Assembly: GCA_013151555.1 (NCBI GenBank)
Contig: JAADIA010000079.1
Location: forward strand, 1-64,000
Direction of reading: 5' to 3'
Length of the DNA: 64,000 nucleotides
Origin: Nitrospirota bacterium
Lineage (GTDB): Bacteria > NPL-UPA2 > JAADIA01
Position 1 is the first letter of the stretch. The number at the start of each line of letters is the position of its first letter. Shown in pieces: positions 1 to 8,094 of the stretch. A model generated the notes under the pieces. The model did no database searches and was not told the DNA's origin. It was given only the letters and a program-made list of their open reading frames with translations. The translations under genes and the position numbers were made by a program.

Positions 1-1
1 A

Positions 2-79
2 AAAGAAAGAAATTTAGTATCCACTTTGAAAGAAGTAAGAAAAGAGTTGCAGACAGTTTTAAATATCCTCTCCAAATAA
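2..79 (+). CDS. possible C-terminal end of an upstream gene
   Basis: An open frame enters from the left edge and stops at TAA 77-79. It encodes about 25 residues ending in an amphipathic, Lys/Leu/Val-rich helix (ends TVLNILSK). It could be the tail of an alpha-helical protein. Another frame stays open from base 1 to 174 but runs through the broken tRNA copy, so it is less likely to be natural. No function can be assigned from so few residues. Confidence 0.3.
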   Translation, partial: KERNLVSTLKEVRKELQTVLNILSK

Positions 80-99
80 CTAAGTTACAAGTTTACTAT

Positions 100-163
100 C
101 GGGGCGTGGCGCAGTCCGGTTTAGCGCATCCGCCTGAGGCGGAGGGTCAGCGGTTAGAGCTAT
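100..163 (+). pseudogene. broken tRNA-Pro copy
   Basis: Bases 100-128 are identical to the first 29 nt of the intact tRNA-Pro at 196. The anticodon arm is replaced by a tight palindrome (tccgcc-tga-ggcgga, 3-nt loop) with no usable anticodon. The T-arm starts correctly (gggtcagcggtt) and then runs into unrelated AT-rich sequence, so there is no 3' acceptor strand. It cannot fold into a functional tRNA and is best read as a 5' partial duplication of the neighbouring gene. Confidence 0.75.
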
Positions 164-195
164 TTTACGAGGAATAATATTTAGAGTAATTTTAT

Positions 196-271
196 CGGGG
201 CGTGGCGCAGTCCGGTTTAGCGCACTTGACTGGGGGTCAAGGGGTCAGCGGTTCAAATCCGCTCGCCCCGA
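196..271 (+). tRNA. tRNA-Pro (anticodon GGG)
   Basis: A full cloverleaf is visible. The acceptor strands are cggggcg and cgccccg. The D-arm follows, then an anticodon stem cttga/tcaag closing a 7-nt loop with GGG at positions 34-36. The T-arm has the ggttcaaatcc loop and the discriminator is A271. CCA is not encoded. The gene is preceded by a broken copy of its 5' half and followed by a second copy of its 3' end at 421-437. Confidence 0.93.
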
Positions 272-281
272 TTTTTAGCTG
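254..281 (+). repeat. 28-bp direct repeat, copy 1 (tRNA-Pro 3' end)
   Basis: The last 18 nt of tRNA-Pro plus ten downstream bases recur exactly at 421-448. Duplication of a tRNA 3' end around an insert is the usual mark of att-type integration, although the insert here is only 139 bp. Confidence 0.85.
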
Positions 282-420
282 ACCCCAGGGGATGGTAAGG
301 GGAAGGTCCCCTTACGCCTGGGGGGTCATCAGTGAACGAAGTGAACGCCCTAGGGGGGCTTGCCCCCCTGCGGGGGAGCGAGAGCGACGGGTTAGGCGGT
401 TTACGCCTGCGGCGCACAGG
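282..420. other. GC-rich structured insert between tRNA 3'-end repeats
   Basis: 139 bp much richer in GC than its surroundings, bounded by exact 28-bp copies of the tRNA-Pro 3' end. It contains a near-perfect nested hairpin: gtaagggg/ccccttac around a 5-nt loop, inside tgaccccagg/cctggggggtca. A second perfect hairpin is aggggggc-ttg-cccccct near 352-369. It also holds the quasi-repeat motifs gtgaacgaagtgaacg and gagcgagagcga. No credible reading frame is present. It could be a MITE-like element, a remnant of a tRNA-integrated element, or a structured RNA segment. Confidence 0.55.
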
Positions 421-448
421 CAAATCCGCTCGCCCCGATTTTTAGCTG
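421..448 (+). repeat. 28-bp direct repeat, copy 2 (tRNA-Pro 3' end)
   Basis: Exact second copy of 254-281 (begins caaatccgctcgccccga). It lies at the right boundary of the GC-rich insert and ends 42 nt before the next gene. Confidence 0.85.
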
Positions 449-490
449 TCCATATTGGATATTATAGTTTGAGAGAAAAAATTCAATAAA

Positions 491-1039
491 TTGAAGAGGA
501 TGTTTAATGACGGGTTTAAGGATCGTATTATTCGGGCTGCCAAACTGGATGTTAACCTCTATGAAGAGGTTGAGGCTGATAAGGGAGCAATGAGCCAGGC
601 TACGGCAGTTGTTGTTCTTTCCAGTATCGCCGCAGGGATAGGAAGTACGGGAAGAGTAGGGCCTATCGGGCTTTTGTTAGGGACGATCGCGGCCCTTATC
701 GGGTGGTATGTCTGGGCTTATCTCATTTACTTTATTGGCACGAAATTTCTCCCGGAGCCACAGACTAAAGCAGATCCCGGTGAATTGTTGCGGACTATCG
801 GCTTTTCGAGTTCTCCCGGCTTGATTCGAATATTGGGTATTATTCCGGGGCTGGGACAGATGGTTTTTTTCGTCGCCTCAATTTGGATGCTGGCGGCAAT
901 GGTGATTGCTGTTAGACAAGCCCTTGATTATAAGAGCACGTGGCGAGCTATAGGAGTGTGTGTAATCGGCTGGATCATTCAAGCATTAATCCTGCTGTTT
1001 CTTTTTTCTCTTTTGGGTAGTGCTGCAAAACCAATCTAA
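491..1039 (+). CDS. Yip1-family integral membrane protein
   Basis: 182 aa from TTG 491, or 179 aa from ATG 500. Neither start has a well-spaced ribosome site (gaagagg abuts ATG 500), so the start is uncertain. The N-terminal segment (RAAKLDVNLYEEVEADKG, roughly residues 14-31) followed by four or five hydrophobic helices is typical of bacterial Yip1-domain proteins. Helices lie at about 33-53, 57-83, 110-140 and 151-178. The family's bacterial role is not established; members are inner-membrane proteins. The gene stands alone after the tRNA-Pro region, with a weak hairpin and T-run about 150 nt downstream. Confidence 0.75.
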   Translation: MKRMFNDGFKDRIIRAAKLDVNLYEEVEADKGAMSQATAVVVLSSIAAGIGSTGRVGPIGLLLGTIAALIGWYVWAYLIYFIGTKFLPEPQTKADPGELLRTIGFSSSPGLIRILGIIPGLGQMVFFVASIWMLAAMVIAVRQALDYKSTWRAIGVCVIGWIIQALILLFLFSLLGSAAKPI

Positions 1040-1190
1040 TGTTTTTAGATAGCCGTCCACGTATCAGAAAACCCGGCATTGCCTTAGGATCCCTCGTTAC
1101 AGATGATACTTATCAATGCCTGAATAAACTATAAAGACCGGGCCACAAGTCTTCATAGTCTTGCCTTTTCCCAAAGACAATTTTCCCTGG

Positions 1191-1217
1191 AGGGAAACGG
1201 TTCATTCCCTTTTTCCC
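1191..1217 (+). terminator. weak rho-independent terminator
   Basis: agggaa (1191-1196) can pair with ttccct (1205-1210) across an 8-nt loop and is followed by a T-rich run (ttttt then cccc). The stem is only 6 bp. An alternative fold pairs agggaa with the upstream ttccct at 1183. It lies between the Yip1-like gene and the cyclase gene. Confidence 0.35.
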
Positions 1218-1248
1218 CTAAAAGGTTTCATTAAATAAGGTAATAGCT

Positions 1249-2052
1249 ATGAACCGCTTATTTAAGACGTTATTGCGGGGGTTCCTTATATTAGCGGGAA
1301 TAACTTTTGTTTACTCTTCCTCGAATTCTCCGGAATCCATAGCCTCGGATGCGCCTCCGGTTTATACATATAGAGTCGTCAATACTTATCCTCACGATCG
1401 AGATGCCTTTACTCAAGGGTTGGTTTTTGAGAATGATGTCTTATATGAAGGAACAGGGCTGCGTGGACATTCCTCCTTGCGCAGGGTAGAATTGGAAACC
1501 GGAGATATATTGCAAATTCGAGATCTGCCGGCGCGATTTTTTGGTGAGGGTATTACCATCTATGGGAACAAAATCATCCAGTTGACCTGGCAGTCCAGGG
1601 TTGGGTTTGTTTACGATAAAGACAGTTTTGAGTTGCTGAAAGAATTCAGTTATCCTACTGAGGGATGGGGTATTACCAATGATGGTAAATGCTTAATTAT
1701 GAGCGATGGTACGTCAATATTACGTTTCTTGGATCCTGAGACTTTTGAGGAGACCCGCCGGGTTGAAGTATATGATAACAAGGGTCCGGTTACCAGCCTT
1801 AATGAATTGGAATATGTCCAGGGGGAAATTTATGCTAATGTTTGGAGAAAGGACCGCATCGCAATAATTGCGCTTCAGACGGGACAGGTGATTGGATGGG
1901 TAAATATGAAAGGAATTTTAAATTCGGGAGGTCGTGATAATCCTGCTCGTGTTATCAACGGCATTGCCTATGATGCAAAGAATAAGCGGTTGTTTGTAAC
2001 CGGGAAATTGTGGCCTAAACTCTTTGAGATTGAGGTGATTTCTCCAGAGTAA
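1249..2052 (+). CDS. glutaminyl-peptide cyclotransferase (glutamine cyclotransferase family)
   Basis: 267 aa. Residues 1-33 form a signal peptide (positively charged start, hydrophobic core, then SSSNSPESIASDA), so the enzyme should be exported. The rest matches the plant/bacterial-type five-bladed propeller cyclase that turns N-terminal Gln into pyroglutamate. Visible motifs are YPHDRDAFTQGL (about 46-57), LYEGTGLRG (65-73), FGEGIT, LTWQ, LNELEYV and NGIAYD. The length suits the family. The gene appears monocistronic, with its own spacer on both sides. The known bacterial physiology of this family is thin, so the native substrate is open. Confidence 0.85.
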   Translation: MNRLFKTLLRGFLILAGITFVYSSSNSPESIASDAPPVYTYRVVNTYPHDRDAFTQGLVFENDVLYEGTGLRGHSSLRRVELETGDILQIRDLPARFFGEGITIYGNKIIQLTWQSRVGFVYDKDSFELLKEFSYPTEGWGITNDGKCLIMSDGTSILRFLDPETFEETRRVEVYDNKGPVTSLNELEYVQGEIYANVWRKDRIAIIALQTGQVIGWVNMKGILNSGGRDNPARVINGIAYDAKNKRLFVTGKLWPKLFEIEVISPE

Positions 2053-2178
2053 TTTAGGTTTTTGCAAGGATAACTCCTTCGGTATCTTTCTCTAACATCC
2101 TTAATTATAACCGGAAGGAGGATAGGGGATGATTCCCTAAAACCATCTTGAGAGAAATATCATTGAGGGAAATATCCT

Positions 2179-2206
2179 TTGACTTTCATCTTAATTCTGA
2201 TAAAAT
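2179..2206 (+). promoter_or_regulatory. sigma70-type promoter for the PEPCK-like gene
   Basis: TTGACT (2179-2184), 16-nt spacer, TAAAAT (2201-2206). The predicted start of transcription near 2213 leaves a leader of about 45 nt before ATG 2257. The same TTGACT-16-TAAAAT layout occurs at 9617. Confidence 0.6.
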
Positions 2207-2256
2207 GTCATTCAACACGCGGGGGATGAACGAAATAAAATAAGCTGGGGTTTGTT

Positions 2257-4032
2257 ATGCCTATTACTTTAAAAGATATTAATATTGAAAATTTCCGGAA
2301 GATTTTCAAGCGAATAGTGCGCGATAAAGATAAAGCCGGGATTGCGGCTGTTCAGAATAACCCTGATGATCTCCTTGAGAGGGCTAAGAGTTACGGTACT
2401 CAATACAAGAACAAGAGTTGGGGGTGGAGTTCAAATATCTGGAGCCGGAGTGCTCCTAACAGCGTTCAGATTAACGGTGAAGGTGAACTCAAGCTTGAGC
2501 ATCGGCAACTGATGTTAAACGTTTTGGAACATATTCTCTGTCGTCCTCTAATCCAGGTGGATGCCAATCTGGGGAGTCCCGGTTCCAAGGCGGAAATGAG
2601 ATGCCGTCTCTACTGCGATCCGCAGTTCCCCGATATTGCTTACAGGTGGAGTCAACTGAATTTTCCCGGCGATCCTCAAGCCGATCCGGAGGTGGAGATA
2701 TTTTGTATTCCCCATTACCTGGAGAACCCCAATGTTCCCGGTAGCCGGGAGATGCTCCGGGTGATGAGGTTTCCGAACCATAATTATTCTATTATTACGG
2801 TGAGTTCCTACCAGGGTGAGTGTAAGAAAGGGTTCCTCTCGCACTGGATACTCCATGCTTATAGAAAAGGGGGAACAGGAGAACACGCTTCGCTTAAAGA
2901 ATTTACTGTCCGGAAGCGGGACGGGACTGAGAAGAGGATGGTGATGTGTGTCTGGGGCCTTTCGGGAAGCGGGAAATCGACCCATGGGATGTATGTGGTT
3001 AATGAATATACGGCGCCTCTTTTCCGGGAGAAGTTTGGAATTGATGTCTCCGAATTTATCTACGCCCAGGCAATTAAAAACGATGATATTGTTGCTATAT
3101 TTGAGGACCAGGTAGTTAGTCCGGAGAAAGGTGCCTGGACAAAGACGGAGGATGTTGATAAGAGCCAGATCGGCATCTACCGGGCAGCGATGGCCTCCCG
3201 GGCGCTCCATGAGAATACCGAATGGGATGCCGAGGGCAATCTTAGCTTTGCCGGAAAGTTGTTTCAATACCGGGGAAGGCTTAACCAAAATGCCCGGACT
3301 GTCCTCATGCTGGAAGATACCGGTTATTTCGATGGCAGTGTGGATTCCAGCGAGCCGCTGAATATGGCTGTTTTCATCAGCCCCGGCTACCTTACCGATT
3401 TTGCCTGGCTGAAGATTAACGATGTGAATTTTGCCGCCAAAGTCCTGGCTGATGGAAGGACGGTTGGACATCCGGCCCAGGGTGCCAAGGGCGTAGGAGA
3501 AGAGAAGTACGCCAGCCGTTATTGTTCGCCTTTTACCATGGGAGTAAGTAGTGCAGCTCATGTACATCGGTTCCATGAGTTCCTCAAAAAAAGAGAAGGA
3601 ACGGACAACCCCATCGATGTTTATCTCATTAATACCACCGGGAAGGTTGGTACTGAGTATCGGTGGGTGGAAATTGAACGGGATGGTGAGCCGGTGAATA
3701 TACCCCAACCGGTATTTGAAAATAAGAATGGAAAAAGAAAGCCGGTAGGAGGCACCGGTCCTTCAATAGAGGAGACCGAACTTTTTCTTTTTCAGGCGGC
3801 AAGAGGTGCGGTTGAGTACCGACCGCATCCTCTCTGGGGCAGCAAGGTTCTTGTCCCGGCAGGGGTCCCCGGTATCTCCGGGGAAAGACTCAATGCTCTT
3901 AATCCTTTCACCTATCATCCGGCTGAGGATATGAAACGGTTACTGAAAGCCCAGATTGAAACGAGCAAATATTATCTTAACAGACAATGTGCCGGGTTGG
4001 ATAAACATATCTATGAAGCCATGGATTTTTAA
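2257..4032 (+). CDS. divergent ATP-type phosphoenolpyruvate carboxykinase
   Basis: 591 aa, somewhat longer than the usual 520-550 aa ATP-type enzyme. The PEPCK kinase core is recognisable. GECKKG (about 187-192) stands in place of the family's GEMKKG. The P-loop GLSGSGKST (about 234-242) replaces GLSGTGKTT. A following Asp pair (KNDD, about 274-277) and an ALHENTEW segment parallel the ALLENVTV segment of known enzymes. The MHCSANV stretch that normally carries the metal-binding His before the P-loop is not conserved (LKEFTVR here). The expected reaction is oxaloacetate + ATP to PEP + CO2 + ADP in the cytosol, but the departures mean another PEPCK-fold kinase activity is possible. A 386-aa antisense frame across the gene is a codon-bias shadow. 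Confidence 0.7.
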   Translation: MPITLKDINIENFRKIFKRIVRDKDKAGIAAVQNNPDDLLERAKSYGTQYKNKSWGWSSNIWSRSAPNSVQINGEGELKLEHRQLMLNVLEHILCRPLIQVDANLGSPGSKAEMRCRLYCDPQFPDIAYRWSQLNFPGDPQADPEVEIFCIPHYLENPNVPGSREMLRVMRFPNHNYSIITVSSYQGECKKGFLSHWILHAYRKGGTGEHASLKEFTVRKRDGTEKRMVMCVWGLSGSGKSTHGMYVVNEYTAPLFREKFGIDVSEFIYAQAIKNDDIVAIFEDQVVSPEKGAWTKTEDVDKSQIGIYRAAMASRALHENTEWDAEGNLSFAGKLFQYRGRLNQNARTVLMLEDTGYFDGSVDSSEPLNMAVFISPGYLTDFAWLKINDVNFAAKVLADGRTVGHPAQGAKGVGEEKYASRYCSPFTMGVSSAAHVHRFHEFLKKREGTDNPIDVYLINTTGKVGTEYRWVEIERDGEPVNIPQPVFENKNGKRKPVGGTGPSIEETELFLFQAARGAVEYRPHPLWGSKVLVPAGVPGISGERLNALNPFTYHPAEDMKRLLKAQIETSKYYLNRQCAGLDKHIYEAMDF

Positions 4033-4131
4033 AAATGTTTAGGAAAGTATAAACCCCGGGTGAACATGGGGGAAATAACAATAGCCACGAATGAATGTTG
4101 ATAAAGGTATGAAATTAAAAAACGAAAAACT

Positions 4132-4192
4132 TTAACCACAGATTATCGCAAGATTAAATTTAATTCTTATCTGTGTAAATCTGGTGTTAATC
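4132..4192. repeat. word-repeat inverted element (ccacagatt type)
   Basis: Spacer between the PEPCK-like gene and aspC. The left arm (aaccacagattatcgcaagatta) and right arm (taattcttatctgtgtaaatctggtg) are imperfectly complementary around a very short AT-rich centre. It belongs to the window-wide class of degenerate intergenic hairpins. Confidence 0.6.
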
Positions 4193-4282
4193 TCGGGGTT
4201 CATATCTTTTGATTTTTGGAGTTTTATTTTTGTATCTTTAATCCATGTCTATCAGGGGCTAAATATTTTTTGGAGATGAATC

Positions 4283-5476
4283 ATGTCTTTATCAGGGAGA
4301 GCTTCTTTAATCAGTCCTTCACCTACTTTGGCCATAACGGCTAAAGCGAAAGCGATGAAAGCACAGGGTATTGATATAATTGGATTTGGGGCGGGAGAAC
4401 CGGATTTTGATACGCCGGAGCACATTAAAGAAGAAGCCCGGAAAGCTCTTCAAGAGGGTTTTACTAAATATACCCCTGTCTCGGGGATTGAGCCGTTAAA
4501 GAAAGCAATTTGTAAGAAGCTTAAAAAGGATAACGGGTTGAACTACGATCCGGCACAGATAATCGTTTCCTGTGGAGCGAAACATTCTTTATACAATGCT
4601 ATCCAAATTATTTGTGAAGAGGGAGATGAAGTTATCCTGCCTTCACCTTATTGGGTGAGTTATCCGGAACAGATAAAATTGTCGGGGGCAAGACCCGTGA
4701 TAGTAGAAACCCGTGAGGCAGAGGGATTTAAACTCGGGCCGGAAAAGTTTTTAAAAGAGATAACTTCTCAAACGAAACTTTTGATCCTGAACAGTCCTAA
4801 CAATCCTACGGGTGCTGTCTACTCCCGGGATGAGTTGCTGGCTCTTGCCGAGATTGCTATGGAGAAGAAGATTTACGTTATTTCCGATGAAATATATGAA
4901 AAGATAACTTACGATAAGGTAAAACATATCAGCATTGCTTCTTTAAGTCCCCGGATGCAGGATTTAACCGTGGTAGTAAATGGCGTATCCAAAGCATATT
5001 CCATGACTGGTTGGAGGATAGGCTATGCTGCCGGAAATAAAGAGATTATCGCGGCTATGTCCCGGCTGCAAAGTCATAGCACTTCCAATCCTGATTCTAT
5101 CGCTCAGAGGGCGGCTGGGGAAGCTATTGAGGGAACTCAGGAGCCTCTTAAGGAAATGGTGGCTGAGTTCGAAAAGCGAAGGGATTATCTCGGGGAGAGA
5201 CTGAATAACCTGAAAGGTTTTTCCTGTCAGCAACCTCAAGGTGCTTTTTATGCTTTTCCCAATATCTCGGGAGTGCTGGGAAAATTTTTCCGGGGTCGGA
5301 AGATAGAAGATTCTTCTTCTCTGACAGGTTTGCTCCTGGATGAGGCAAGGGTAGCTGTTATTCCCGGGTCGGCCTTTGGACAGGATAATTACCTCAGGTT
5401 TTCTTATGCAACTTCCATGGAGAATATTAGCAAAGGGCTTGACCGGATAGAAGACGTGGTGAACAAGATAAATTAG
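4283..5476 (+). CDS. aspC: class I aminotransferase, aspartate aminotransferase type (AAT Ib)
   Basis: 397 aa, the standard length for PLP fold-type I aspartate aminotransferases. Visible motifs are GFGAGEPDFDTPEHI near 35-49, the cofactor-binding SCGAKHSLYNA (about 96-106), NSPNNPTG (about 171-178), SDEIYEKITY, the Schiff-base Lys in NGVSKAYSMTGWRIGY (about 233-248), and the C-terminal RFSYATS with the substrate-carboxylate Arg. It should interconvert aspartate and oxaloacetate with glutamate/2-oxoglutarate. Lying just after a PEPCK-like gene, it fits handling of oxaloacetate. Related prephenate aminotransferases share these motifs, so exact specificity is inferred. ATG 4283 has tggaga upstream. 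Confidence 0.88.
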   Translation: MSLSGRASLISPSPTLAITAKAKAMKAQGIDIIGFGAGEPDFDTPEHIKEEARKALQEGFTKYTPVSGIEPLKKAICKKLKKDNGLNYDPAQIIVSCGAKHSLYNAIQIICEEGDEVILPSPYWVSYPEQIKLSGARPVIVETREAEGFKLGPEKFLKEITSQTKLLILNSPNNPTGAVYSRDELLALAEIAMEKKIYVISDEIYEKITYDKVKHISIASLSPRMQDLTVVVNGVSKAYSMTGWRIGYAAGNKEIIAAMSRLQSHSTSNPDSIAQRAAGEAIEGTQEPLKEMVAEFEKRRDYLGERLNNLKGFSCQQPQGAFYAFPNISGVLGKFFRGRKIEDSSSLTGLLLDEARVAVIPGSAFGQDNYLRFSYATSMENISKGLDRIEDVVNKIN

Positions 5477-5510
5477 ACCAGGGACTGAAGAATAAGAAAA
5501 AAGCTGTATA

Positions 5511-5745
5511 GGACGCAGATAAACGCAGATTTAAAGGATTAAAAACACAAGACAACTTTATAATAGTTTCAGATTTTACTCCCTCCTGAGGCGGACAGGA
5601 ATTATCAGCAGGGTGAGTTTTAAGAATTAGGAAAAATAAAAAGATTAAACCTTAATTCTTAGTTTATATAAATATTGTCCCGGTAATTTATACTTTGGGT
5701 TCCGGATTTTTAATTATCTGTATCTATCTGCGAATATCTGCGTCC
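5511..5745. repeat. nested word-repeat inverted elements in the aspC-purC gap
   Basis: The 338-bp gap has no gene. An outer pair combines ggacgcagataaacgcagat (5511-5530) with its complement atctgcgaatatctgcgtcc (near 5726-5745). Inside lies a second pair (taagaattag about 5622 with cttaattctta about 5651). A further right-arm-like string, gtgtcctctgtggt, follows at about 5776. These are copies of the intergenic class seen across the window, here apparently stacked. Confidence 0.7.
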
Positions 5746-5814
5746 AAAAAAGAAAGTTTTTATTGTGTTTTTTTGTGTCCTCTGTGGTAACGAAGTTTTC
5801 TTGGAGAAAGAACG

Positions 5815-6711
5815 GTGGAAAGCGAAGTTATATTAAGTACGGATTTAGCGGATGTAAAACTTTTTAAAAAAGGGAAGGTGCGGGATATCTATGACCTCGG
5901 GGATGAGTTTCTCATAGTAGCTACCGATAGGATATCCGCCTTTGATGTTATCCTACCCAACGGTATCCCTTGTAAAGGAAGAGTCTTGACCAAACTGTCG
6001 GAATTCTGGTTTGATTTCACCGGCAATATCGTCAGGAATCATTTAGTTACTACCGACTTCGCTCTTTTTCCGGAAGAACTGCAAAAGTATGTATCTATCC
6101 TTGAGGGGCGGTCAATGTTGGTTAAGAAGGTGGAAACGGTGCCGGTTGAATGTGTAGTCCGGGGATACTTAGCCGGGTCCGGATGGAAGGAATATAGAGA
6201 GAAAGGTTCCATCTGCGGGATCAGTTTACCCCCCGGCCTCAGGGAGGCGGAGAAGTTACCTCAGCCGATATTTACTCCTTCTACCAAAGCCGACTCTGGG
6301 CATGACCTGAATATAACCGAGGAAGAGATGAGAGGATTAGTGGGAGCAAAAGTGGCGGAGGAGGTAAAGAAGAAAAGCCTGGAGATTTATAAAGTAGCCG
6401 ATGAATATGCGGAATCTCGAGGCTTAATTATCTCCGACACCAAATTCGAGTTCGGATTTGTTCGCAATGAAGAGCTCATTCTTATAGATGAAATTCTTAC
6501 TCCGGATTCCTCGCGTTTTTGGGATAAAAACGATTACTGTTTGGGACAATCACCCAAAAATTTTGATAAGCAATTCGTGCGCGATTATTTAGAAACTGTG
6601 AATTGGGATAAGACTCCTCCCGCTCCTTCCCTTCCTCAGGATATTGTCTGGAAGACCAGCGAAAAATATAAGGAAGCCTATAAGAGGCTTACCGGCAAGA
6701 TGATTGTATAG
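5815..6711 (+). CDS. purC: phosphoribosylaminoimidazole-succinocarboxamide synthase (SAICAR synthetase)
   Basis: 298 aa, start GTG 5815 with ggaga 8 nt upstream. It catalyses the ATP-dependent joining of aspartate to CAIR in de novo purine synthesis. Clear family motifs are KKGKVRDIYD (about 18-27), the ATP/Mg-site DRISAFDV (about 40-47), VECVVRGYLAGSGWKEY, FTPSTKADSGHD, SDTKFEFG and the metal-binding DEILTPDSSRFW. The length matches the longer PurC form rather than the 235-aa E. coli form. No other pur genes flank it. It is followed by a kinase gene after 47 nt. Confidence 0.95.
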   Translation: MESEVILSTDLADVKLFKKGKVRDIYDLGDEFLIVATDRISAFDVILPNGIPCKGRVLTKLSEFWFDFTGNIVRNHLVTTDFALFPEELQKYVSILEGRSMLVKKVETVPVECVVRGYLAGSGWKEYREKGSICGISLPPGLREAEKLPQPIFTPSTKADSGHDLNITEEEMRGLVGAKVAEEVKKKSLEIYKVADEYAESRGLIISDTKFEFGFVRNEELILIDEILTPDSSRFWDKNDYCLGQSPKNFDKQFVRDYLETVNWDKTPPAPSLPQDIVWKTSEKYKEAYKRLTGKMIV

Positions 6712-6758
6712 CCGGCATTAAGAAGGTGTTCCAAACTGCTGCCAGGTAGGGTTGAAAA

Positions 6759-8084
6759 ATGCTGATGCGGCGGCCCGTGAGGGTTATTCTCTATATTATC
6801 TTTGCCACCGTCTTGATTGCAGTTCTCTTCGTTAACCTCTCCCATAAAAGAGCAAATATCGAGAGAATTATTCAACAAGAAGGTTTATCTTTGGGAAGCA
6901 TGTACGCCGTTGCCCGGGAAACCCGCAATGAAGCTATCATAACTGCGGTTATTATCTTTATCCTGGGGATAACCGCTCTCAGCTTACTGCTCATTTATGA
7001 GCAATATCGTTCTGCCCGGAGGAGTTTGAGCGCGGTGGAAAGCCTTTCCTCAAATGTTCTCCGAAGCATAACCCGGGGGGTGATCGTCGTTGACTTAGAG
7101 GGAAAAATATCCAGCCTCAATAAGGCCGCTGAGACCATCCTTAATTTGAAAGGCCGGAATTTATCCGGTACCCCTTTCCGGGAAATCTGGAATAAGGATG
7201 ACCGGATAAGGGTTATCCTGGAGAAGGTTCTGGAGGATAAAGAGCTTTCCGGAGACCAGGATATTGATTATTATGTGGAGGGAAAAGGGAGACTATCGCT
7301 TCGTATTGATACTACCTTTCTCGAAGACGATGAAGGCAAGACGGTTGGAATAGTAATCCTTATCAAAGACCTTACTGAAGCTAAGCAACTGGAAACACAG
7401 ATGAGGAGAGCGGACAAGTTAGCTTCGCTGGGACGTTTGGCAGCCGGCATCGCTCACGAGATAAAGAATCCTTTAAGCGCTATGTCCATAAACCACCAAT
7501 TATTGGAGGAGGAAGTTTTTTCCTCATCTTCTCTTTCCCGGAAAAGATTATTGAACTACTTGAACATCGTCGGGACGGAAACCAAACGTTTAGAGGGTAT
7601 CGTCCAGAATTTTCTCCGCTTTGCTAAACCTCCTCCCCTGGAATTGAGTCAGGTGAATATTAACCGAGTTCTTGATGGAGTTCTGGCTCTGATAGGGCAG
7701 GAAGCTGTGGAAGAAGGGATTAAGATATCTAAGAATTATCATGAAGATTTGCCCCGGGTTCAGGGAGATAAGGAACAACTAAGCCAGGCTTTCTTGAATA
7801 TAGTTATTAATTCCCTTCAGGCGATGGCGGGGGGAGGGCAATTGACTATTAGAACAGCAAAGGGACCGCGACATATCGAATTAGAAATTTCCGATACGGG
7901 TCGAGGCATTGCTCTTCAGGACCAGGAGAAGATTTTTGAGCTTTACTTCACTACTAAGGAGGGGGGAACGGGACTGGGATTGCCCATAACCCAGCGTATT
8001 ATTCAAGAACATCGGGGATGGATAGGGATAGAAAGCAAACCGGGAGAAGGAACTAAGTTCAGGGTTAACCTTCCGCTGATATAG
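6759..8084 (+). CDS. PAS-containing membrane histidine kinase (NtrB-like)
   Basis: 441 aa. Two membrane helices (about 8-27 and 61-80) enclose a short extracytoplasmic loop of about 30 residues. A PAS domain follows (about 95-205, VIVVDLEGKISSLNKAAE). The HisKA box GIAHEIKNPLS puts the phosphorylated His at about 233. The HATPase_c domain has the N box (NIVINSLQAM), G1 (DTGRGI) and G2 (GGTGLGLPITQ). It should phosphorylate the NtrC-type regulator that begins 10 nt downstream. The loop is too small to name a ligand. The signal is unknown. Confidence 0.9.
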   Translation: MLMRRPVRVILYIIFATVLIAVLFVNLSHKRANIERIIQQEGLSLGSMYAVARETRNEAIITAVIIFILGITALSLLLIYEQYRSARRSLSAVESLSSNVLRSITRGVIVVDLEGKISSLNKAAETILNLKGRNLSGTPFREIWNKDDRIRVILEKVLEDKELSGDQDIDYYVEGKGRLSLRIDTTFLEDDEGKTVGIVILIKDLTEAKQLETQMRRADKLASLGRLAAGIAHEIKNPLSAMSINHQLLEEEVFSSSSLSRKRLLNYLNIVGTETKRLEGIVQNFLRFAKPPPLELSQVNINRVLDGVLALIGQEAVEEGIKISKNYHEDLPRVQGDKEQLSQAFLNIVINSLQAMAGGGQLTIRTAKGPRHIELEISDTGRGIALQDQEKIFELYFTTKEGGTGLGLPITQRIIQEHRGWIGIESKPGEGTKFRVNLPLI

Positions 8085-8094
8085 GCAAAAGATC

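Noticed and set aside
292-489. 65-aa frame through the GC-rich insert
   Set aside because: It runs across hairpins and the second tRNA 3'-end copy, has no ribosome site and no protein-like composition.
2548-3708. 386-aa open frame antisense to the PEPCK-like gene
   Set aside because: The sense frame carries a P-loop and PEPCK motifs; the antisense product shows no domain and reflects codon bias.
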